Both the position numbers and the translations under genes were made by a program. A DNA stretch of 64,000 nucleotides from Haliclystus octoradiatus (Eukaryota > Cnidaria > Staurozoa > Stauromedusae > Haliclystidae). The notes under the pieces were generated by a model. The model was given only the letters and a program-made list of their open reading frames with translations. It did no database searches and had not been told where the DNA came from. Location of the stretch: assembly GCA_916610825.1 (NCBI GenBank), contig OU744452.1:17447103-17511102 (forward strand), written 5' to 3'. Below are positions 15,401 to 27,400 of the stretch, in pieces. Within the stretch, counting starts at the first letter, position 1. Each line of letters begins with the position of its first letter.

Positions 15401-18400
15401 ATGTAAAGAAGGTGAGTTATTTAAAGTTTTTGTATTTGTGGTGTAAGTATTTATTTGTGGGTTTGAACAATAACGCTTCATCCTACTGTTTGGCAATATA
15501 TCCTGCATTCAAAATTGTTTTCTTCTCATATATTATTGTCATTAATATTTCCAAATTTACTTCGATTTTTAGTGGAGAAAGTGGAAGAGACAGAATGCAA
15601 TGGTTTGGCAGATATCGGATTTCTTGTGGACTCGTCTGGTAGTCTCAGGAACGAATACTTCAAAGAAAAGAACTTTGTGAAAAGTCTGAGTAGAGCCTTG
15701 AAAATTGGTCCTGGAATGAGTCAAGTCGGAGTTGTCCTCTTCAGTCACAATGCAGAATTGAAAATTAAACTATCTGATCACAATAACATTGATTCGTTCG
15801 ACAAAGCTGTTGATGATTTGCCTCTACTTGGTTCGACAACACGTATAGACCTTGCATTGAAAGTTGCATACGATGAAATGTTCACCGAGAGCAACGGGGC
15901 TCGCAGGAACGTACCAAAAGTGCTTGTGCTTTTGACAGACGGGGAACAAACTCAAGCAAGTGATTCTGTGTCTCCTGTTCTTGCGGCTGCTCCTTTCCAC
16001 GAGGCGGACATTAAAGTGATTGTGATCGGCATTGGTTCTGGCGTCAAACCGGCTCAGCTTGAAGACGTTGTCAAGAGCCGCAAAGATCTGTACCTGGCTG
16101 AGAACTTTGATGAATTGATATCTGACGATTTTGTCAGGAATATCACAAAATCATCTTGTGACAAGACAGTAGGTAAGTGTGCTTGGGTATTGACATGAAT
16201 CAGTTGCAGTGAGGATGAAGTTTTGCTGTTTTAATGTGAATAGGATTACGTTATGGTTGATGTGATATGTGAAAATTTCACGTGTTAATGACATCAGCTG
16301 ATATGTGTTTGTATTTTCTTTAGAGGCTTCTTGCAAAAGTCAGCCGTTGAATATTGGCTTCCTTGTAGATTCATCTGGTAGCCTTCGCAACAGCTATGGC
16401 AAAGAGAAGGACTTTGTGAAATCTCTCTCGTCAGCATTTGGTTTGTCGCGTCAAGGCACAAGGGCTGGTGTAGTGACTTTCAGCTACTATGCCAAAATGA
16501 ACATCAAAATGTCAGACCACGACAATGTTGCAGACTTTCAAGATGCAGTTGACCAGTTACCGCTGATGGGATCAACAACACGAATTGACACAGGTTTGAA
16601 GCTGGTGGGTGACGAGATGTTTTCACCAAGCAACGGAGCGCAACCAAGTTCAACTAACCTGCTGATTTTGCTGACAGACGGATCTCAAACTAAAGGTGCA
16701 GACGCTGTGGATCCTGGAGTGGTCGCCAGAGAACTTCGGGAACGTGGCATCAAGATGATTGTCATTGGTATTGGAGCTGGAGTCAATAAAACAGAATTAA
16801 GCGGATTGGCTGGAAGCGAAAAGAGTGTCTATTATGCCACCTCGTTTGACGAGCTAAAATCAGCATCATTTGTGGGCAATGTCTCTGCTCGATCATGTAA
16901 AGAAGGTGAGTTTTTCAAAGTTTTTGTATTTGTGGTGTAAGTATTTATTTGTGGGTTTGAACAATAACGCTTCATCCTACTGTTTGGCAATATATCCCCG
17001 GGGGGGGTACTTGAGTACATTTCAGACGGGGGTGTGCCATTTTGGTTTTTCGGTAAGCACCCTAAAATTGCAGCTTCCCTAGAAAGCTATACCCCAAAAT
17101 TGCACTTCCTTAGAAAACTATACCCCAAAATTGTAGAAAGCAGGAAAATTTCCACAAGCCTGGGCGAACTTGTAAATCAACATCTGTGAAGTTATGCCCT
17201 TTTAGAAAAATACAAATATGTAAGATTAAGAAATTGGGTAGGCATTAATATTCGACAATAACATTATTTTCTGGAATTTTCTCATTAAAAAACATAGACA
17301 TTGGCATTAAGCTCGAAATGTTCTTTATCGTACATTTTCTATTCAAAGGCAGGACCTAATCACTAGCGCCATGAAAATTCATATTGGCTCACTGGGCTCT
17401 GAAGTTGAGCAATGATGAATGATGATAATAATTATGGAAATCTCAAGTGAAGAAATCTTTCATTCATTAGTTGAGAAGATAGGCCCAACTGATTAACAAT
17501 ACACAATAGAGAATTTCAAATGAACAGCTAAATAAGTTTATTATGACTGTTCTGTTTAGTGTTGTGAATTGCTGTAATTTCAAATGAACAGCTAAATAAG
17601 TTTATTGTGACTGCTCTGTTTCGTGTTATGAATTGCTGTAATGACTGATATATGATAATTCTGGAAGTGTTGGGATTTTCATTCAATGAAGGATCATCAA
17701 TTATTATCCTATCATAGGTTTGTTAATAATCAAGGAATATTTTTAGCAGGACTCAGAACAGAGAGAGGTGTGCAGGTGTAGGCCCCTGGCATCCTATTAT
17801 ATTATGGGATGTGACTTGACTATGCCAACATACCAACCAAAATGATAAATCACCATTACAATCTCGGTACAATCATACAATGTAGTATCTACAGTTACGA
17901 TTCGATAGGCCGCAGTCAGTATCCTACCTAGAGTGGAAACTCTAACGAGCCCTTTTTATCAACGAAGTTAAATAAAATCAAACACACACACAACACTAAA
18001 TGTGTGCCTGTGGCTCGTACCTGACTGGAAGCCTGGCGCTCTCCAGCCTCTCCTTTCTCTCTCTCCTCCTGGAAGGACTACAATTATGTATCCAGCATAC
18101 CAAAATCCCGGTGTTGGATCATTAGCTCAAGCAGGCTATGCACCGGGCCTTGCACATCCACATCCACAATTATATATTTGATAAATAACATTTTGCTTTC
18201 TAGAGATTCGTCAAATATACCATTGTGCATGCACAATAAATAAAGAAGGCCTGCTTCACATGCCCTTATGGTTCAAACTCGTTCTCAGCTGAGAAAATAA
18301 TGGAAAATGAGGCTGGTTACGTCGGGGAGTGGTGGAATTGAGGGGAAATTGGAACTTGGCAAATTACTTGAAAATCCAACATAACAATTGAAAAAAAACA

Positions 18401-21400
18401 GAACTTTTAATAATAGAAAAATATTGGAATAATGAAGTAAATTTTGAATTTTGCCAAATCTTGGACCCCAAAATTGCACTTCCTTAGAATAAATACCCCC
18501 AAAATTGCAGGCAAATTGTTAAAATGATACCCAAAAAAAATGGCACACCCCCGTATAGCGACTATATGGAAGTACCCCCCCCCGGGAATATATCCTCTGC
18601 ATTCAAAATTGTTTTCTTCTCATAAATTATTGTCATTAATATTTCCAAATTTACTTCGATTTTTAGTGGAGAAAGTGGAAGAGACAGAATGCAATGGTTT
18701 GGCAGATATCGGATTTCTTGTGGACTCGTCTGGTAGTCTCAGGAACGAATACTTCAAAGAAAAGAACTTTGTGAAAAGTCTGAGTAGAGCCTTGAAAATT
18801 GGTCCTGGAATGAGTCAAGTCGGAGTTGTCCTCTTCAGTCACAATGCAGAATTGAAAATTAAACTATCTGATCACAATAACATTGATTCGTTCGACAAAG
18901 CTGTTGATGATTTGCCTCTACTTGGTTCGACAACACGTATAGACCTTGCATTGAAAGTTGCATACGATGAAATGTTCACCGAGAGCAACGGGGCTCGCAG
19001 GAACGTACCAAAAGTGCTTGTGCTTTTGACAGACGGGGAACAAACGCAAGCAAGTGATTCTGTGTCTCCTGTTCTTGCGGCTGCTCCTTTCCACGAGGCG
19101 GACATTAAAGTGATTGTGATCGGCATTGGTTCTGGCGTCAAACCGGCTCAGCTTGAAGACGTTGTCAAGAGCCGCAAAGATCTGTACCTGGCTGAGAACT
19201 TTGATGAATTGATATCTGACGATTTTGTCAGGAATATCACAAAATCATCTTGTGACAAGACAGTAGGTAAGTGTGCTTGGGTATTGACATGAATCAGTTG
19301 CAGTGACGATGAAGTTTTGCTTTTTTAATGTGAATAGGATTACGTTATGGTTGATGTGATATGTGAAAATTTCACGTGTTAATGACATCAGCTGATATGT
19401 GTTTGTATTTTCTTTAGAGGCTTCTTGCAAAAGTCAGCCGTTGAATATTGGCTTCCTTGTAGATTCATCTGGTAGCCTTCGCAACAGCTATGGCAAAGAG
19501 AAGGACTTTGTGAAATCTCTCTCGTCATCATTTGGTTTGTCGCGTCAAGGCACAAGGGCTGGTGTAGTGACTTTCAGCTACTATGCCAAAATGAACATCA
19601 AAATGTCAGACCACGACAATGTTGCAGACTTTCAAGATGCAGTTGACCAGTTACCGCTGATGGGATCAACGACACGAATTGACACAGGTTTGAAGCTGGT
19701 GGGTGACGAGATGTTTTCACCAAGCAACGGAGCGCAACCAAGTTCAACTAACCTGCTGATTTTGCTGACGGACGGCTCTCAAACTAAAGGTGCAGACGCT
19801 GTGGATCCTGGAGTGGTCGCCAGAAAACTTCGGGAACGTGGCATCAAGATGATTGTCGTTGGTATCGGAGCTGGAGTCAACAAAACAGAATTAAACGGAT
19901 TGGCTGGAAGCGAAAAGAATGTCTATTATGCCAGCTCATTTGATGTGCTAAAATCGGAATCATTTGTGGGCAATGTCTCTGCTCGATCATGCAAAGAAGG
20001 TGAGTGCGTATCAATAATTTATACATTTTCCTAATGTTTTGTATCCAGATGCATTATGGATTGTCATGCTGTCGGGACGTTGTTATAATATTACAAATAA
20101 GAAACAGTAACTGCTGCCATTATCTTTTGTATTGAAAGAACAAATAAGGAAGTTGATAATAAACCATGAAGAGATTTATTTAAAGTACACATAAAATAAA
20201 TCAGAAAATCTTATATCATATTTTAACTCCTGTGGAATAACAACTTTTGGTTTTCTCAGTAGCCCCAAAACCTGTATGCCACTAATAATTATATAAGCAT
20301 TATACGTAATTAGAATTGATAATTATTATGTTCTATTTCCAGTTTCATCTAACTCAACCTATCCATCAGATATATTATATTTACTTGATTCATCTTCAAA
20401 AATCCCAAGTGACGTATTCAAGCAATACAAATTTATTATTTCGCAAATAATCAATACAAGGCGTTACCGTAATCGTGATGATCATGTTGGTCTTATGGAG
20501 TATAGTAGTACATCAGTATTACTACATCGGTTAAGTGTATTACCAATCAATAATATTGCCTATGATCGTCGCGGTGGAATACCTAACTTAAAAGAAGCCT
20601 TAGTATCTGCTTATAAAACCTTGTATTCTTATGTTGGTGGTAGTCGTAGAGGCGTTCCTAAAACATTAATATTATTCACAAGTTCTTCTGATGAAGAGAT
20701 TCTCCGTCATCACGATTCGTTCAAGCCGTTTATTGAATCTGGTACACGGATTATTATTATTCAAATAAAATCTCCAACAATACCATTGGATGGAAAGCCT
20801 TGGAAGGGTATGGTATCAAAATTGAAACCTGATCTAAACTTGGATGTTAATCTTGGTAATAACACAAATGACAAGATCGGTACGTATGGTTACTATAATA
20901 GAGTTGATATAGAATTACATTGTAAATTACGTCAAATTTTGAAGCAATGGTGTCTGACAATTTGTGCGTATTTGCAACATAAAATGCAATGCAATTCTCG
21001 GATCATGTCAAAAATTTTAAAATTTCACACCTGTCAGAATTGCTCAATTCTCATTCATAGAAATCAATCATTTTATTCTCCTGGGATCATGCTTTTGAAC
21101 CTCAGAAGACAAATATTGCCATCTTCAGCAAACCATATTATTTCTTTCTTTTTTCATAGTTTTACCAATTTTGCACCGAAAAATTGATATTATTTATCTT
21201 TTTGACCAAAATATAAGTGAAAAATGATACAGAAACTCCTGTTTTAATGATATCAGATCCTTGTTTTCGTGGACAGCTTCATGCTATCGAAAACAAAGCC
21301 CCTCCCAATCCAACATAATTATGGTGTTTATTCGAAAAATCGAAAAGCAACTTAGAAGTTCTATCATTCAAATGAACGTAGAAATATATTACAAAAGGAA

Positions 21401-24400
21401 AAAGGTATCAACAACTTTTAAGATGTGTTGTAGAATATTCAAGATGCTCCTGCAGTTTCATAGTATAGAATTTAAGTTTCTGAATATAATATTTTTGTTG
21501 AGGTTTACCTAGAAAAAAGTTGAATTTGCTTGGTACAATAATCATATCAAAGGGTTCCTGCCCTGAGGCGGTGTTTGTGTTCTCCAATCCTTCCATGCGA
21601 GATGTTCTGACACTCAAAAGAATCAGATGGTATTAACACATAGGGCGAGTATGTTTAAAGCTTGCGAGTGTCTCTCAATATCCCGCCTACAATAAATAGA
21701 GAACACAAGTGCAGCTGCCGGGCAGAAAACCTTTGCTGGAACAAAACGAGAAAATATACTACTTTGAAAGCGATTTGTTTTTGTATAACTTTTATTGATT
21801 TGAGCAGTTTTCTCCTATTTGTCCAGTAATCACTACTAACGCCAAAACCATGAAAATACCATGAACGTGTTGTGTTAACAGCATGAAAATGTAAAAAAGT
21901 GAAAACCACAAACTTTTCAAGTCATGGAAAAGTTTGAAAATCATGAAAACATCCATATTCCCGATGTTAAATGCGAAAATGCTATGAAAACGCAATGAAA
22001 TTTCACGATTTTTTCTTGGTTTTGGTGTCAGGACAACACGCGATGATCAACTCAAACATTTGTTTTTCTCTTTTATAGATAACTATTATGATCGTCCTTG
22101 CACAGTTCCATTGGATACTGCCTTCGTTATTGGTGCTTCTGCACAATCACCGTCAAAGTTCATTCTAACCAAATTAATGATTCGCAGTATTGTTAGCAAA
22201 TTATCTAAAAAATCATCATTTAATTCAGCTTTTTTAACTTTGGTTAATTCACAACCTCGTATAGATGCTACATCAGATCAATCCTATGATGCCATCTCTT
22301 TCATTGATAACATGATCAAATTGTCACCAAGGCAACAACAATCAAGTGTCTCATCATTATTAGAATCAATCCTTTATGCCAAGTATAACCTACTATACCC
22401 AAATGCGATGGCAAGACGCAATACTAATTCAGCGCGTGTTGTTTTCGTTGTCCTTGACGACAGCCAATCATTAGATAGTCAAACTATTGCTTTGTCAAGC
22501 ATTGCAAAAGATTTAGAACAGGATAACATACGGTTGGTTTTACTTATTTCTGGCAAGTCACATGACATGAGAGTGGTGAATTCATTGGTCGTTAGTCCAT
22601 TCGATATATTTAGACATGATTCAAATATTGATGATCAAACTGTTCAGAAAATTATTATGGCTACATGTTCATTGATAGGTAAGCATTAATCATCGTAATC
22701 TTTGTCTTTAAAACCATACTCGGCATACTAAAGTTTACCCATGCTTTATCTTTTTCTTTTCATAAATATTTGTAGCAAAATAATAACGTTTCTTTAAAAT
22801 TCGATTTATTTATATTAAGAATAGAATTTTTTAGGGTGTCAATTTGTATGTTCTAGGCTCGGTCAAAACGAATTATTCAAAGAAACATTCACCTGATTCC
22901 AAGAAACATTTTCTTGATTTCAAAAAATATTTACTTGATTCCAAGAAACATCTATTTGATTTCAAGAAATGTTTACTTGATTCCAAAAAGTGTTCAGTTG
23001 ATTTCAAGAAACATTTTCTTGATTTCCAGAAATATTTACTTGATTCCAAGAAACATCTATTTTATTTCAAGAAATATTTTCTTGATTCGAAAAGGCATTC
23101 AGTTGATTCAAAGAAACATTTACTTGATTTCAAGAAGCATGTAGTTGATTTCAGGAAATATTTACTTGATCCAAGAAACCTTTCCTTGGACTTCAGTAAA
23201 TAATGTTCTTGTTTAAGCAAATTCGAGTTTGTCTGGTCTGCTTTCTAGAAAAACGAGTTATTTCAAGAAATATGCTCTTTCTTCAAGCACCTGATATTTG
23301 AATAAAAGCTCATCACACATTTACTGTGAAGGCTCAAGCTTTCAACAGTTCACTTGTGTCCTCCAACATGCCTTGTGTAGTATTATACATGAATGCAAAC
23401 ATTTGCAAGCGCGTGATAACCCTTTTACAATGAAACAAATTTCAGAATTAAGTTTGTTTATATTGTTGAAGGTTGTTTGAATTTTGAATTAATTATTTAA
23501 TTTCAATTCAATGTTTTTTTTACTTACTATTGTCCTCGTATTAAGTGAATACTTCACAATTTTACTCTTTCTTAAAATAATTGAGACAGCTTTTGTTGAA
23601 ATCATTTCTTCAATAATACGTTGTAACAATAGTTTCCTATATTCTTCTTCAGCTTGAAGCCTCTATAAATAAGCAGTATAAAATTATAATATGTTGTAGT
23701 TTCCTATTCTTCCTCACCTTTGACGACATTTTATTGTCAAATTTACCGATGAATTATTGAAATGGTTTGTTCTACCATTTCCAAAAGCATGGACCAACCA
23801 ATCAAATTGCAGTATTACGTTCGAATTTATATGACTTCATATTTTAGAATAAAATTTCACATGTATTAAAACCCTTGCATACGCCGTTCTGTACATGCAC
23901 CGATCCTATTTCAGTTGAAAACGATTTTAGATCGACTACATGAATAATTTGTTTCAAACTACATTGTGAGAAATTCATGCATGACTTTACACCTGATAAT
24001 TTTCGAATATATCATAATAGAATCGACATGAGTACAGAACAGCGTATGAATTAGGCCTTTGCTTCCTAGAGATATGTAATGAAATCGCAAAAAGAAAAGT
24101 ATCCAAAATGCAAGCCGACATCAAATGCGAATAAAAAATTTGATTTTGATTTTTTTTTTAATATTTATTTAATAAATATTCTGCTATGCATATACATAGT
24201 TCAAAAATGATTTTAAAAATGAATTCTCAATCGATAACATAACGTAGCTTATAAAAAAAAAAATTTATATCAAATAATTGAAAAACTATCTACAACATTT
24301 TTTTTAATATTTTATATATGTGCGTGGTCCAACACCCTAGCCACTACGCTATTTAAATTGTTTCTGTTGTCAAATTTTGATTTGATGTATTTTACCCTTT

Positions 24401-27400
24401 GTAGGTCGCCCAATAATCCCCGTAGAATATCCCAATGTGTGTGAAAAACCAATGTACGTTGGTATAATAATGGATTCATCATCAACGTCAACAAAGCATT
24501 TTATCACGCAAAAAGTTCTGATCCAAAAGATTGCTGATAGCATACGTTTATCACGTCAACATTCATGCATAAGTGTAATGGCACATTCGTCACTTAATAC
24601 TTATAAACTATTTCGTTATGAAGATGGCTGTAGTGCTTCTAATATACGTTCTGGAATAGATGCTATACAGATGACAACGAAAACAAATACGCTGGAAGAA
24701 AAACTAACAATGATTACAGAAATGAATTCACCTCGTTATGGCATAACTAGAGATATACCTAAATTAATTATTGTTTTAATAGAAGCTAACGACACTCGTT
24801 CTGATAGTGTGCTAGAGAATTATGCTAGAGAAGCCAAAAAGAAAGGTCTGACCGTTGTTTTTGTTCAAATGGATAATGAGAAGTCGTATAGTGGCTTCCA
24901 GGATATAGCGTCACCATACCGAAGTGTTTACAAAACACGTGGATATTATCATCGCCTACCGGAACTAGCAAAGACTATCGTTAGACGAAATTGTTTGTCT
25001 CCACGTAAGTAGTTATTTGTGAGTATTCATGTAATCCCCCTTTTGTTCCTTCTGTGTCTCGCTAATTCTTTAATCATTAGCAAAATAGATGACAACATAC
25101 GATAAACGGACAATATATTACATTAGGTTGATTATACCCTCCAAGAGCCTCAAGGAAGACAAGCTCCAATCATATTGGATTGCCCCCCCTCATAAACTAA
25201 AATGAATGACTTGGGTCCTCTGTTTCATCAAATTTTGTAATAGCTCTGATGGCTCCAGAATCTAGTCCAAATAACATATTAGGGATGTTTAGATTTTTTG
25301 ACGAGACGAGACCTTTCACGAGTTTTATTTTGTGTAGCGTGGAGCTGAGTGGTATTCGTAATACATTTGATTGAACGTTTAGAAAACTCGTCAAACAGAA
25401 TAAACGACATCGATGTTTAGAAAAAAGACACTGCAGTAACATGAATATAAACATTTAATTGTGATACCTTACCTAAGTAAGAGCAGAATTCAGAAAAATA
25501 GTGCAAATTACAATAGTTGGTAATATTGCGGGTATGGATTTGGGGAAGAAAACAGGCTAGTCACTGTAAATACTTTGAAAACATATTGTTTTGAATAAGA
25601 TATACTTGAATTTAACTTCATTAATGTAACTTTAATGACAATATTTCATAATTTTTTACAGCCACAATGCAGACATGTCAACTAAGAGCTGATATAGTAT
25701 TTGCCATTGACATAAGCCCAGGATCAGATCTAAAACAACAACAGATGCTAGCCAAAGATCTTGCACGACGACTTGATCTTTTTAATCAAAGTAGAGTTGG
25801 TTTGATATCATATAACAGCAGATCCAGTTCATTAATGACATTTTCAAATCAACAAACGAATGGAGTATTCAATATGTTGCTCGAATCATTAAGACCAGCT
25901 CTTCCTGGTCGTCGGTTCAACGAAGCTCTCAGAGAAGCGTACGTTACATTCTTTGATGTAGCTCTTACAAATGAGATAATAAACAATGAACAACGGCAAA
26001 AAGTATTAATTTTGTTAGCATCTGGTCCTCAAAGTGGTAATACTAATGCCATGTCTATTGCTGATACTGTCCGTCCATTACAAGATGTTGCTACATTTAT
26101 TTTAACTGTGCAGTTTAATAATACCAATACATACCAGGACGAAGAAGATCTCATAAAGATTGCAACGACAAGACAAAGTGCTATATTGAAGTCTAAAAAT
26201 GAAACTATTAGTGATGTATCAAAGAGGATTGCAAATGAAATATGCTACAATTCTAAACAAGGTAATATTCCATCATATGAAATTTACACGAAATGTCGAA
26301 ATAACTTGGAAAATTTTCGAATGCTATTGTAGTGACTTGATTAGCTAACTCCTGTGTTGGGATCACGCAAGCAAACAAAAATTACAAATAATTATCGGTT
26401 TCGGTAAAATATGAGAACATTTCGGGTCAAAATAACAAGAGTTTAAGAAAATATATGTTTGAAATCAAAAAATGTGTTCTTGCTTTGTGGACAAGTCTAT
26501 ACCATATATTCTTGCTTCATACAACAACGTATTACTTTTAAGAAAACATTGTGTTAGTGTAATTTTACTCGAAATCTCATTTATTTTGATAGAAAAATTT
26601 TCTTAAGTGGAGAAAAAATATCTAACCTAAAAAAGCTGTGGTATCCCCGGGGAAGCTTCCATACTTTTGGTACGGGGACATTCTTATATTAAAGAGTACA
26701 TTTTTCAAAATTCAGAAATGTTTGATGTATAAATTTTATTTTAATGGAAATTTTTGTTTATTCGCATTTAAATCTTTCACTTAAATTATTCTCAAGGAGT
26801 ATCTTTCCTTTTTTTAAAAAAATATAAGGATATCTTTTTCATGATCTGAAACATTTTAATGGTCATTTTCCAAAAGTTCTATTTGAACAACCCCGTCGAA
26901 GTGCAATGGAAGATAGATAGATACCCCCTGGGTGTGATATATATAGAATCCGAGTTTTAGAAATATCTTGTTAGAATAATAATATGCTTTATATTTTTAT
27001 TATTGCAGCTCCATCATCTCTCAATAATTGTCAGCTACCTTTTGATATTGTTTTTGTTGTTGATTCATCTGCAAGTTTAATCAATGATTATGCCAAACAA
27101 ATTACGTTAGTTGAAAGCTTAGTAAACCGTTTCAACTTATCGCCGTCTGGTAGCAGAGCTGCAGTTGTTATATACAGTAATACAGCCCATGTTGGTGTAG
27201 ATTTTACAACAGGTCAAGATATTTCCACATTTAAGCAAGCAATGAGAAAATTACCTTTTATTGGTAGAAATACAAGATTAGATGTTGCCTTATTACTATC
27301 ACGTTCATTATTAACAAAAAGACAATATGGATCGCGTGATTATGCACGTAAACTTGTCATTGTACTAACTGATGGAGAACAAAACGAAGTATTGGGTGCA

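Larger units (their letters stand above)
1..19999 (+). repeat. Homogenised tandem array of two-exon vWA units (period 1494/1496 bp)
   Basis: Each unit is exon A (582), an A-to-B intron (161 or 163), exon B (600) and a B-to-A intron (151). Twelve units plus a final A exon are present. The length difference comes from a 2-bp indel (CCTCTGC against CCTGC) in the A-to-B intron, linked to an A/T change (CATAAAT against CATATAT). By intron type the order from the first unit is L L S L S S S L L L S L. Units differ by only a few single-base changes, in introns as well as exons, which means recent duplication or continuing gene conversion. Confidence 0.97.
22679..24404 (+). other. Intron C2-C3 with minisatellite and fold-back element
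   Basis: 1726 bp. It holds a 21-bp-period repeat (22866-23200), a TIR element (about 23868-24061) and a box-A-like tRNA-SINE scrap (about 24326-24350). The rest is AT-rich with poly-A/T runs. Confidence 0.8.

Noticed and set aside
1-19999. CRISPR-like or satellite DNA interpretation of the periodic repeat
   Set aside because: The repeat unit carries two spliced vWA coding exons, and the period is 1.5 kb in an intron-bearing animal gene.
22844-23203. 119-codon frame with Lys/Asp/Leu heptads
   Set aside because: Product of the 21-bp minisatellite; open in a second frame too, with no splice support.
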